Part shown: positions 51,892 to 60,184 of the stretch, one piece after another
Layout: every line of letters starts with the position of its first letter
Numbering within the stretch: position 1 is the stretch's first letter
Assembly (NCBI RefSeq): GCF_900148515.1
Contig: NZ_FRXN01000007.1
Span: 62,001-126,000, forward strand
Source: Algoriphagus zhangzhouensis
GTDB taxonomy: Bacteria; Bacteroidota; Bacteroidia; Cytophagales; Cyclobacteriaceae
DNA length: 64,000 nt
Direction: 5' to 3'
Notes under the pieces: generated by a model
Database searches by the model: none
Told to the model about the DNA's origin: nothing
The model's input: only the letters and a program-made list of their open reading frames with translations
Position numbers and translations under genes: made by a program

Positions 51892-53259
51892 TTAATTGGT
51901 AAACGCTTCTAAAATATCATGTTTGGTGATAATATGAATTTGGTCTTTTTCATCTCTCACCAACACAGCTTTTTCTTTTTCAATCATGGATGAAAGCACA
52001 TCCAAAGTACTATCTCTTGCCACAAATGTCATTGAACTTTCCATCACCTCTTCCACTCCTGCATCTTTTAGGCTTGGATTTTCGATGATTTTAGAAAGCA
52101 ATTTGGTATCAGTTAAGCTTCCTACCACCTCATCGCCATCCATGACTGGAATCTGCGAAACAGAAGTTTTATTCATCAAGCCGATAGCTTCTTTCACAGA
52201 ATCTGATTTCTTGACCGAAACCAAGGAATAGTTCGCTGGTCTTTTGGAGATAATATCTTTTGCTGTGGAGTAGGACTTACCTTCTAAGAAACCATGGTTT
52301 CTCATCCAATCATCATTATAGACTTTACCTAAATAGCGAGTTCCATGATCTGGTAAGATAATCACCATCACATCTCCTTCTTTCAGGTTTTCCTTTGCAT
52401 ATTCTAATGCTCCATGAACAGCCGATCCACAGGACCAACCCACAAAAAGGCCTTCTTCTCTAGCCAATCGGCGTGTCATCACAGCTGCATCTTTGTCAGT
52501 GACTTTGATGAAATGGTCGATGACATCGAAATTGACATTCTTGGGTAAGATATCTTCTCCAATACCTTCGGTCAGATAGGGATAAACTTCCTTTTCGTCA
52601 AAAATCCCAGTCTCCTTATATTTTTTAAATACAGATCCATATGTATCGATACCCACAGAAACGATGTCTGGATTTTGCTCTTTCAAGTAGGTAGCCGTTC
52701 CACACATAGATCCACCTGTTCCTACACCAGCGGCATAATGTGTGATTTTCCTTTCAGTATCATTCCAGATTTCAGGCCCGGTAGTTTCATAGTGAGCCGC
52801 CGTATTGGATAAGTTATCGTATTGGTTTGGATAAAAAGAATTGGGAATATCCTTATTCAATTTTCTCGCAACAGAATAATAAGACCGTGGATCCTCAGGT
52901 GAAACGTTGGTTGGACAAACAATCACCTCAGCGCCAACCGCTTTCAAAATATCGATTTTCTCCTTGGACTGCTTGTCTGCCATTGTGAAGATACATTTGT
53001 ATCCTTTGGCAACTGCTGCCAATGCCAGCCCCATTCCGGTATTTCCACTTGTACCTTCTATGATCGTACCTCCAGGCTTCAAAATCCCGGCTTTTTCGGC
53101 ATCTTCCACCATTTTGATAGCCATCCTGTCTTTCATGGAATTGCCCGGGTTGAAGTATTCAACTTTTACCAGAACTTCTCCCTTGATGTCTTTGGAAAGC
53201 TTATTCAATCGAATCATGGGAGTATTCCCAATGGTTTCTATGATAGAGTTGTAGATCAT
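51892..53259 (-). CDS. Cystathionine beta-synthase-like PLP enzyme with CBS domains
   Basis: The 455-aa protein has a fold-type II PLP domain with Lys43 in NPGNSMKDR (the Schiff-base lysine), the phosphate loop GTSGNTG (about residues 69-75) and GVGTGGSMCGTA. Two CBS modules follow at about 335-455 (VSQIPVMDGDEVVGSLTD, AVLVRDEKDQIHIITKHDI). This architecture is that of cystathionine beta-synthase, making cystathionine from homocysteine and serine. The O-acetylserine sulfhydrylase role cannot be excluded from sequence alone. A TAATTTTG box 23 nt upstream is its likely promoter. Confidence 0.92.
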   Translation of the reverse strand: MIYNSIIETIGNTPMIRLNKLSKDIKGEVLVKVEYFNPGNSMKDRMAIKMVEDAEKAGILKPGGTIIEGTSGNTGMGLALAAVAKGYKCIFTMADKQSKEKIDILKAVGAEVIVCPTNVSPEDPRSYYSVARKLNKDIPNSFYPNQYDNLSNTAAHYETTGPEIWNDTERKITHYAAGVGTGGSMCGTATYLKEQNPDIVSVGIDTYGSVFKKYKETGIFDEKEVYPYLTEGIGEDILPKNVNFDVIDHFIKVTDKDAAVMTRRLAREEGLFVGWSCGSAVHGALEYAKENLKEGDVMVIILPDHGTRYLGKVYNDDWMRNHGFLEGKSYSTAKDIISKRPANYSLVSVKKSDSVKEAIGLMNKTSVSQIPVMDGDEVVGSLTDTKLLSKIIENPSLKDAGVEEVMESSMTFVARDSTLDVLSSMIEKEKAVLVRDEKDQIHIITKHDILEAFTN

Positions 53260-53281
53260 AATTGGTTATTTATGGTTCGCT

Positions 53282-53289
53282 CAAAATTA
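53282..53289 (-). promoter_or_regulatory. -7 box of the cystathionine beta-synthase gene
   Basis: The minus strand reads TAATTTTG, matching TAnnTTTG. A TTG at 53317-53315 is 25 nt away, slightly beyond the usual spacing. Confidence 0.4.
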
Positions 53290-53362
53290 GAGAAATTTCT
53301 TATCCCTCTAGCTTCAAACTTCTCAATTCTCCAGAAAATTCCATTTGGTATTCCTATGTCAG

Positions 53363-54691
53363 CTAAGAAACCTCTTTAAACTCCAACCGGCTCAAAATAT
53401 CCAGCAAAACATGAATCAAAATCCCAGCTACGATATTTAAGCCTACCACAAAAGTCAATAATGTCCACACAAACTGGTTTGTAAGAATAAAAATGATCAC
53501 CGCAAAAACAATCGTGGGAATAATTCCAAAAAGGAAAACTCCTCCTATCAGCACGGGTTTGATCAGTTTTTGATCCCATCCTTCTTCTAATCCGATCTTT
53601 GGAATCATGTTTATGGATAAACCAGTCATATAAGCCAAAAAGATGGCAATCGGAAATATTGGAATCAAAGCCCAGTGAAGACCTGCGATTAATACCGCTG
53701 GAACTATCAAAACAATTGAAAACAAGGTAATCTGCATCAGATCTAATTTGATAATGTTCCATAGTTTGGATGACCAACTGGCAGGGATCAAAAAGAAATA
53801 AGGCTTTCGCAAATCTCCTATGCTTGCTCGACTAATACCTGACAAGAAATAAAACCCGATCAATATCAAAATATAGACATTGAGGATTTTGTGAGAAAAC
53901 CAGTCAAAATTCGAAAGTACGGCAAATACAACTCCCAATATCACCATCACCAAACTATAAATCCCAAAGAGAGGGTGGAAATCTTGCCTGCTAGAATGGA
54001 CATAACTTCTCCAATAAAACGCTTTGGCTCCAATTCCAAAATCTGGTAAGGCCAACTGTTTTTTGGAATTGAAACTAAAATTACCCTCAGAAACTTCCTT
54101 CTTACCTTTTGCTTTCTGCTGCTGCTCTTCATTGGATTTGGTAGCCTCCAGCACATCTTCATAGTAATACCCAGCGGAATCCAAGACTAACCGAAGCACT
54201 ACGAAATAACCAACAACATAAAGCCCTGCAAATGCCATAGACAAAATCCAGTTGCCATGAGCAAGGAAACTCATAATTCCTCGGCTCCAGCCTACAATTG
54301 GAAAAAAGTCAAACCAGGACGAAGAAATCCAAGAAAACATTCCTTGCCAAAACTTCTCTGCCATCAAACCGGGAATCAAAATCATCGCACCTAGCAAAAT
54401 TGCAAGAACAATGACTCCATTCTTGATATAATCCATCACACCATATTTCGTATGGAGGGTGTAAATCAAAAATCTTAAGGGAGAGATCATGAAAAAGAAC
54501 AGGGAAAACCCAAGCATCAGAAACAGGATATTCGAAGCACTTAGATCAATCTTGTCTGCCATCTGACTAGCGCCATAAATAATAAAAAGCAAACTCCCCC
54601 CAAGTGCTGGAAGAATCGACCTTCCCATGTAATAAATCAACAAGTTCTCTGGCTTTACTGGAGAAGGAAAAAGCAAATTGACATCTGCCAT
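53363..54691 (-). CDS. ABC-exporter permease, downstream part of an interrupted gene
   Basis: This 442-aa membrane protein begins MADVNLLFPSPVKPENLLIY, which in the putative ABC exporter permease family (PF16962-like, from memory) is an internal motif about 100 residues into the protein. It has roughly ten hydrophobic helices and a Lys/Glu-rich cytoplasmic loop (about residues 185-200). Its ATG is in the same reading frame as the upstream 97-aa frame and separated from it only by TAA and seven sense codons (KNVSFFK). It is therefore most simply the rest of one gene of about 547 codons. Whether it is made by re-initiation is unknown. Confidence 0.85.
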   Translation of the reverse strand: MADVNLLFPSPVKPENLLIYYMGRSILPALGGSLLFIIYGASQMADKIDLSASNILFLMLGFSLFFFMISPLRFLIYTLHTKYGVMDYIKNGVIVLAILLGAMILIPGLMAEKFWQGMFSWISSSWFDFFPIVGWSRGIMSFLAHGNWILSMAFAGLYVVGYFVVLRLVLDSAGYYYEDVLEATKSNEEQQQKAKGKKEVSEGNFSFNSKKQLALPDFGIGAKAFYWRSYVHSSRQDFHPLFGIYSLVMVILGVVFAVLSNFDWFSHKILNVYILILIGFYFLSGISRASIGDLRKPYFFLIPASWSSKLWNIIKLDLMQITLFSIVLIVPAVLIAGLHWALIPIFPIAIFLAYMTGLSINMIPKIGLEEGWDQKLIKPVLIGGVFLFGIIPTIVFAVIIFILTNQFVWTLLTFVVGLNIVAGILIHVLLDILSRLEFKEVS

Positions 54692-54712
54692 TTTAAAAAA
54701 GCTGACATTCTT

Positions 54713-54715
54713 TTA
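54713..54715 (-). other. In-frame TAA inside the exporter permease gene
   Basis: Reading on the minus strand, CTT TAT CGA GCA ACG is followed by TAA and then AAG AAT GTC AGC TTT TTT AAA ATG, all in frame. Related proteins, as I remember them, have Lys-Lys at this point, so a single A to T change in an AAA codon would explain it. No base is missing or added. Confidence 0.85.
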
Positions 54716-55006
54716 CGTTGCTCGATAAAGCTGATAGATCAGAAAGCCCAAAGCCAAGACTGTAATCCCTCCTAGAATATTTTGCAATGCAAAATCTACT
54801 TGTGGAAGTCCATGGACATCAAACTCTGGAATCTGATCAGACAATCCATCCTCATCTCTCCTTTTCATCCTCATCGAATAGATAAAGAAAAAATACCCAA
54901 CCAATACGGCATATGGAATTAACCGAAGAGGATTTCTAAGAATTAAAAGCAGGTTGTTTTTGAGAATCCAGAGGTCTTTTCTCAAAAGCAATTTGATCTC
55001 ATACAT
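54713..55006 (-). pseudogene. ABC-exporter permease, N-terminal fragment
   Basis: The 97-aa fragment starts MYEIKLLLRKDLWILKNN, an amphipathic cytoplasmic helix typical of ABC-2 permeases, then has a membrane helix (about 29-45) and a second at about 75-93, and ends LIYQLYRAT where the family sequence goes on. Its start overlaps the ATPase gene's end by 8 nt, so it is translated with the ATPase. See the following fragment for the rest. Confidence 0.8.
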
Positions 55007-55715
55007 CTTTTGTCAATTCTAAAAATATATCCTCCAAACTTTCATTTTCATCATTGACGAATTGCTCTTTCAAGTTCGAAATAGTGTCATTTCCCAAGAT
55101 ATTTCCATCTTTCAAAATCATGATTCTATCAGCAATCGTTTCAACGGAATCGATCAAATGAGTACTCACTAAAATGGTCTTACCAGCTTCTTTCAGCTCT
55201 TTAAAAATCCGCTTCGTATTTTTTATCGCCTTGGGATCCAAGCCAATCATCGGCTCATCAAAGAATAAAAGCTGTGGATCTGGAAGAAGTGCGCAGCAAA
55301 TCGAAACCTTCTGCTTCATACCTTTTGAAAGATCTCTACCCAGTTTATTGGCCTTATCCGTCAAATCATAAATCTCCAACAATTCCCCTCCCCGCTCTTT
55401 CCAATTTTTGACTCCATAGGCTTGAGCGATGAATTGCAAATGCTCCTGAACAGTCAGTAAGTCATAGACATAAGGAGTCTCGGGAATGAAAGAAAAAAGC
55501 TTTTTTGCCTCCACGGAAAGATGGTCATACCCACCAATCGTAATTTCACCTGAGGTTTTTCTGAGTAGTCCAACAATACATTTCATGGTTGTACTCTTTC
55601 CCGCACCATTTGGGCCAAGCAATCCAACTACTTCGCCACCATCCAATTGAAATGAAATGTTATTTACAGCGTTTTGTTTACCATAACGCTTTACCAAGTT
55701 GCTTACATTCAGCAT
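54999..55715 (-). CDS. ABC transporter ATP-binding protein
   Basis: The 238-aa ATPase has Walker A GPNGAGKST (about residues 36-44), signature LSKGMKQKV, Walker B LLFFDEPMIGLD and the H-loop STH. It resembles the CcmA/NatA-type ATPases of ABC-2 exporters. The partner is the interrupted permease directly downstream (8-nt overlap). The ATPase itself is complete, so the system may have lost function recently. The substrate is unknown. Confidence 0.93.
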   Translation of the reverse strand: MLNVSNLVKRYGKQNAVNNISFQLDGGEVVGLLGPNGAGKSTTMKCIVGLLRKTSGEITIGGYDHLSVEAKKLFSFIPETPYVYDLLTVQEHLQFIAQAYGVKNWKERGGELLEIYDLTDKANKLGRDLSKGMKQKVSICCALLPDPQLLFFDEPMIGLDPKAIKNTKRIFKELKEAGKTILVSTHLIDSVETIADRIMILKDGNILGNDTISNLKEQFVNDENESLEDIFLELTKDV

Positions 55716-55816
55716 AGAATCTATTTTGATTCTAAACTAATGCTCAAAATTGGAATTTGACATATTTGGAACCTTTTTTGAGAAAAGGAGAAAAAACAAA
55801 ATTAACCCTAAACGAT

Positions 55817-56428
55817 ATGAAAAAGTTACTGCTTACACTTGTCATTGCTGCTATAGCACAAGTGACTTTCGCCCAGCAATCAGGCAGATTTCGAATGGGA
55901 TTGGATCTAGGTCCAGCTATTCCTAAAGGAGGCGGAATTGGAGCATTAGTCAACTTAGAACCCAAAATCAATATTTCCAACAATATGAATGTAGGTATCC
56001 GATTTGGAGTCGCAGCTTTGGCAAAAGATGTTACCTATTATGACGTTTCAGAAGATTATGAAGGAGAAGTGTCAGCGAATGCGTCTATTGCTGGAACTTT
56101 TGATTATTATTTCAATAATGGCGGCAGCAACTTTGCACCTTATATAGGAGCAGGTTTTGGCTATTATACTTTGAGCTCCGTTGAGTTTGACTCTTCTGTA
56201 ATTGACGATCCTGATACCATTGGAAATTTAGAAGCATCCTTTAAATGGGGTCCAATGGTCAGAGCTGGTATCGAACTAGGTAAATTCAGAATGGGTGCAG
56301 AATACAATTTTGTTCCACCAAGTGACCTCCAAAACACAAGTGGAGATGTGATCGGCGAGGCAATCAACCAATACTTCGGCTTTACTTTTGGTTTTTATGT
56401 CGGCGGTGGAAGATGGAGAGGAATATGA
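55817..56428 (+). CDS. Small outer-membrane beta-barrel protein
   Basis: From the ATG at 55817 (MKKLLLTLVIAAIAQ) the protein has 203 aa with a signal peptide ending TFAQ; an earlier in-frame start at 55757 would put 20 hydrophilic residues before the signal and is not likely. The mature part is an eight-strand-like barrel (SGRFRMGLDLGPAIP, YFNNGGSNFAPYIGAGFGYY, YFGFTFGFYVGGG). A box CATATTTG at about 55759-55766 is one base off the -7 consensus. Function is unknown. It is divergent from the ABC ATPase gene and ends at a strong terminator. Confidence 0.8.
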   Translation: MKKLLLTLVIAAIAQVTFAQQSGRFRMGLDLGPAIPKGGGIGALVNLEPKINISNNMNVGIRFGVAALAKDVTYYDVSEDYEGEVSANASIAGTFDYYFNNGGSNFAPYIGAGFGYYTLSSVEFDSSVIDDPDTIGNLEASFKWGPMVRAGIELGKFRMGAEYNFVPPSDLQNTSGDVIGEAINQYFGFTFGFYVGGGRWRGI

Positions 56429-56444
56429 TTTGAGAATTGAAATC

Positions 56445-56491
56445 AAAAAAAATGGCTGTTGAACGAATTGGTACAACAGCCGTTTTTTTTT
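56445..56491. terminator. Bidirectional terminator between barrel gene and pyrB
   Basis: GGCTGTTG (56454-56461) pairs with CAACAGCC (56474-56481) around a 12-nt loop, with a long A-run before and T-run after; it ends both convergent genes. Confidence 0.93.
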
Positions 56492-56508
56492 ATTCAAGCC
56501 TCTCTTTT

Positions 56509-57435
56509 TTAGTTTTTGGCTCCAGCCAAAAGATATAGAACAGCCATCCGAACTGCCACACCATTCTGGACCTGTTCCAAAATGATGGAATGCTCCGAAT
56601 CAGCTACATCTGAGGATAATTCAACTCCCCTATTGATCGGGCCAGGGTGCATGATTACAATTTCTTTGTCCAATTCATCCAACATCTTTTTATTCACTCC
56701 ATAGTAAAGAGAGTACTCCCTCAAGCTTGGGAAATATTTGATTTGCTGTCTTTCCAATTGGATTCTAAGCACATTGGCTACATCACACCATTGCAATGCT
56801 TTTTTCACATCCAATTCAACTTTGACACCAAGGCTTTCGATATGCTTTGGCAAAAGAGTGATCGGACCACAAACCATTACCTCGGCTCCCATTTTCTGAA
56901 GGCAGAAAATATTGGAAAGTGCCACTCGTGAATGAAGAATATCTCCAATGATCGCCACTTTCTTTCCTGCTAGATCTCCTAACTTTTCACGAATAGAAAA
57001 TGAATCCAACAATGCCTGAGTAGGGTGCTCATGCGTTCCATCTCCTGCATTGACGATATTGGCTTTCACATTTTTTGAAAGGAAATGAGGCGCTCCTGGA
57101 CTGCTATGTCTCATCACCACCATATCCACTTTCATGGAAAGAATATTATTGACAGTATCCACTAAGGTTTCTCCCTTTTTCACAGAACTATTGCTGGAGG
57201 AAAAGTTGATCACATCAGCGGAAAGTCTTTTCTCCGCCAACTCAAATGACAATCTTGTCCTAGTGGAGTTTTCAAAAAAGACATTGGCAATCGTGATATC
57301 GCGAAGTGAAGGCACTTTTTTGATCGGTCGATTGATCACCTCTTTGAAGTTGGCCGCTGTATCAAGAATCAAATTAATATCCTCTGGCGTGAGATCTTTG
57401 ATTCCTAATAGATGGCGAGTACTGAGTTGTGACAT
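56509..57435 (-). CDS. pyrB: Aspartate carbamoyltransferase catalytic subunit
   Basis: PyrB condenses carbamoyl phosphate with aspartate, the first committed step of pyrimidine synthesis. The 308-aa protein shows the carbamoyl-phosphate motif ENSTRTRLSFE, the 80s loop SSSNSSVKKGET, HPTQALLD and the 230s/HPGPINRGVE segment near the end. No regulatory pyrI gene is adjacent. It starts 2 nt after pyrR, so both come from one transcript. Confidence 0.97.
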   Translation of the reverse strand: MSQLSTRHLLGIKDLTPEDINLILDTAANFKEVINRPIKKVPSLRDITIANVFFENSTRTRLSFELAEKRLSADVINFSSSNSSVKKGETLVDTVNNILSMKVDMVVMRHSSPGAPHFLSKNVKANIVNAGDGTHEHPTQALLDSFSIREKLGDLAGKKVAIIGDILHSRVALSNIFCLQKMGAEVMVCGPITLLPKHIESLGVKVELDVKKALQWCDVANVLRIQLERQQIKYFPSLREYSLYYGVNKKMLDELDKEIVIMHPGPINRGVELSSDVADSEHSIILEQVQNGVAVRMAVLYLLAGAKN

Positions 57436-57437
57436 GT

Positions 57438-57986
57438 TTAGCTTTTAACTTTCTCTGTGATCCAAACTGCGTCTTGTTCCTGACCTTGGTTGGCCCATTC
57501 TACCAGAACATATTGACTATCCAAGGTATTGACCCGAATACCAAAATAGTCTGGCATTATCGGATAATCTCTGGTCAATTTTCGATCAACCAAAACCATT
57601 AATTCCACTTTCTGAGGTCTACCAAAGGCAATCATAGCATCCATGGCAGCACGAACTGATCTTCCTTTGTACAACACATCATCGACAAGGATTACCTTTT
57701 TGCCCTCTACTAAAAAATCTATCTTGGTTTCATTGGCTTTCAGAGGAAAGTCTCTCCTGCGAAAGTCATCTCGGTGAAATGTAGCATCCAAATACCCAAA
57801 TGGAACCTTGATGCCTGAAATTTCTTCCAAAACAGGGGCTAATTGGTCCAATAGGATACTACCTCTAGGCTGAAGACCAAGAAGTACGGTATTCTCAAAA
57901 TTATCGTGATTTTCGATCAGTTGATGGCAAAACCTTCTGAGAATGATGCCAATCTGTTGCTGATCTAAGACAAGGCGTTTTTGCAT
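57438..57986 (-). CDS. pyrR: PyrR-type phosphoribosyltransferase / pyrimidine regulator
   Basis: PyrR is a uracil phosphoribosyltransferase that in many bacteria also binds pyr mRNA to control attenuation. The 182-aa protein has the PRPP loop VILVDDVLYKGRSVRAAMDAM (about residues 97-117) and GLQPRGSILLDQLA, and the length is standard. I see no attenuator-like hairpins in the 33-nt gap upstream, so RNA control would have to act further up or not at all. It precedes pyrB by 2 nt. Confidence 0.93.
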   Translation of the reverse strand: MQKRLVLDQQQIGIILRRFCHQLIENHDNFENTVLLGLQPRGSILLDQLAPVLEEISGIKVPFGYLDATFHRDDFRRRDFPLKANETKIDFLVEGKKVILVDDVLYKGRSVRAAMDAMIAFGRPQKVELMVLVDRKLTRDYPIMPDYFGIRVNTLDSQYVLVEWANQGQEQDAVWITEKVKS

Positions 57987-58019
57987 GGATCTGATTTGCG
58001 CGTAAATATAAAAATAATT

Positions 58020-59642
58020 CTACTCGGGACTTTGCTCAGGGTCATACAAATCTCCTGCAACCAAAACTTTGCTTAGAAAAAACACCTCTCTGGTTGCCCC
58101 TGATCCATCCTCTTTTTGATATCTGATTCTTTGTGTTCCACTCAAAAGGAAATAGCGATCATACCAATGAACAATACTTAGAGTTTCCATATTGTTTTCA
58201 GCAATCCGCTCATTTTCTTCAGGTAATTCAAATGCCACTTCTAGATTATCGAAGATTCTTTCTCCATTTTTGAAATAGGCCAATCTGATTTTATCATTTC
58301 TCACATAGGCATGATAAAACTCGTTACCTACAACTGCCACATCCCCAAAAGGAACCCGAACATCAGTATTCAATCCATCATAAGTGGCTGAGTTATCCCA
58401 AATCACCTGTCCTTCAGGTCCAATTTTGGCGAAGTGTGCAGAAATGTAACTGTATTCAGTCTGGTAAGCGAATGATTGGGGCATACCATACCTAGTTGAG
58501 TTGAAAACTGGATCACTGATAGATTGAGCGCTATTAAGTCGATCTAATCGATCGTATCGATACATACTGGTTGGAGAGTACGGGCTTCTGTATCCTCCAC
58601 GGTTATTGACAATATTAAAATGATCGAAATAAACATAATAACCGTCAGGTCCCTGAAAAGCCTCGCGAATAGCATACACATTCCGAATACTCGGAACTTT
58701 ATCTCTTTCAACCTCTTTCAAAACTTCTTTCTCTCTTCTTTCCTTAGGCCTGTCCTCGAGATAATTGTAAAAATTTGGAAAATCCTCCAAAGTGTAAAGT
58801 TTGGTATCATACTCTCCGAACTCATTAATATCCATCAGAAACATACCCTGATAAGCATCTCTTCTCTCTAATCCGAAAGAGCCTATCACAGTTTGTCTAT
58901 AGTTCTGCATTGGAAGCATCAAGGCATCCATTATTTCCTGATCCGGCTCTCCAAACTCATCGATTTTTATTTCTCTCAATAAATTCCCTGTAAGATCATA
59001 AGTATTGACACTGATTTCTCTTTCTCGATATTGACCTTTTCTGCTGATGATCACCTCGAATGCTTCGATTTCAGGCATTTTTCGGATTTGCAAAATATGG
59101 GTATTGTTCCCATAGATTCCTTGAATAGTCTGGGTGCTTTTATTGTCCAAATCATAAACCTGAACTGCCGGTCTGGAATCCGCAGCTCCCATCACGATCA
59201 CACTATTTCCCTGAACAAGAAATTCTGCCAACTCCATTGCCAATAGGTTATTCAGAGAATATTCGAAACCTTTCTGATTCGTTAAATTGATCTTGAGAAC
59301 ATACTTATCAGAACCAAGTGTGGTACCTTTTTGAAATAAGATATAAAGAAAATCTCCGTCCAAATCATAGCCAATCATGTCGAAACCATCTTTGATTGGC
59401 AATTCAATAATTCCTTGAGTGTTGAGATCCTTGTCGGTTAAAAAATACTGTAAAACCCGATTGCTGCTGAACGCCTTTTTTATCAAAGTTCTGAAAGACA
59501 CGAGTCCATCATCCCTCCTAACTATCTCAAACAAAGGGTCAAAATAATCTGTCTCGACTTCAAACCTTGACTCAAACTCAACCTGAGCATGAAGTTCTAT
59601 GGTCAAAAACAGCAACAGAAAACATCCTATAAAGCGCTTCAT
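58020..59642 (-). CDS. Secreted protein of unknown function
   Basis: The 540-aa protein has a signal peptide (ends LHAQ, residue 19) and no membrane segment afterwards. It is built of beta-rich repeats with Asp and aromatic residues (YDLDGDFLYILFQKG, VQVYDLDNKSTQTIQGIYG, NTYDLTGNLLREIKIDE), which suggests a beta-propeller in the periplasm or at the cell surface. I know no family for it. Its ATG overlaps the stop of the EVE-domain gene by 4 nt, and pyrR lies 33 nt behind. Confidence 0.78.
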   Translation of the reverse strand: MKRFIGCFLLLFLTIELHAQVEFESRFEVETDYFDPLFEIVRRDDGLVSFRTLIKKAFSSNRVLQYFLTDKDLNTQGIIELPIKDGFDMIGYDLDGDFLYILFQKGTTLGSDKYVLKINLTNQKGFEYSLNNLLAMELAEFLVQGNSVIVMGAADSRPAVQVYDLDNKSTQTIQGIYGNNTHILQIRKMPEIEAFEVIISRKGQYREREISVNTYDLTGNLLREIKIDEFGEPDQEIMDALMLPMQNYRQTVIGSFGLERRDAYQGMFLMDINEFGEYDTKLYTLEDFPNFYNYLEDRPKERREKEVLKEVERDKVPSIRNVYAIREAFQGPDGYYVYFDHFNIVNNRGGYRSPYSPTSMYRYDRLDRLNSAQSISDPVFNSTRYGMPQSFAYQTEYSYISAHFAKIGPEGQVIWDNSATYDGLNTDVRVPFGDVAVVGNEFYHAYVRNDKIRLAYFKNGERIFDNLEVAFELPEENERIAENNMETLSIVHWYDRYFLLSGTQRIRYQKEDGSGATREVFFLSKVLVAGDLYDPEQSPE

Positions 59643-60037
59643 AGTGACATCTTAGTTATCAATTCAAATTCTTCTTTACTCATAGGCAGCACAGACAACC
59701 TACTTTGCTTAAGCATGGGAAGTTCGGACAATTGATCTTCTTCTTTAATCTGAGCCAGTGTTACAGGATTATTCAAAGGGTGGTCCACTTTCAAATTTAC
59801 TGCAGTCCATGCTTCGTCTTTTGGATCTGGAAATCCAGAAGCAGAAACTTCTGCCACACCAACCACTGCCTTTTCTTTTCCACTGTGATAAAACATCACT
59901 TTGTCCCCTACCTCCATGGATCTTAAAAAATTTCTGGCTTGATAATTTCGAACACCATCCCAAACATCTTCACCGACTTTTTCAAAGTCAGACCAAGAAT
60001 AGGAATTCGGTTCGCTTTTCACCATCCAATATTGCAT
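59639..60037 (-). CDS. EVE domain protein
   Basis: The 132-aa protein is a single EVE domain, a PUA-like fold that binds modified bases in nucleic acids. It starts MQYWMVKSEPNSYSWSDF and has VWDGVRNYQARNFLRSMEVGDKVMFYHSG, both conserved landmarks. Stand-alone EVE proteins of this size (about 130-155 aa) are common in bacteria, with roles in RNA or DNA modification sensing assumed. It heads a four-gene minus-strand run to pyrB. Confidence 0.93.
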   Translation of the reverse strand: MQYWMVKSEPNSYSWSDFEKVGEDVWDGVRNYQARNFLRSMEVGDKVMFYHSGKEKAVVGVAEVSASGFPDPKDEAWTAVNLKVDHPLNNPVTLAQIKEEDQLSELPMLKQSRLSVLPMSKEEFELITKMSL

Positions 60038-60184
60038 AGCTCTTTTATTTTGGTTTATTGTTCAATTAACAAATCGCTGGGAGAAATGATCCTTGACTTT
60101 TGACATAAGTTACCCCTTCGCTCTTTAATTTGAAACATTATTTCCCCACATTTGTCTCTAAGGTATAACGAAAAAATAGAAATT

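Noticed and set aside
54692..54712. Frameshift between the two exporter fragments
   Set aside because: The frame is the same on both sides; only a stop codon intervenes, so a substitution, not an indel.
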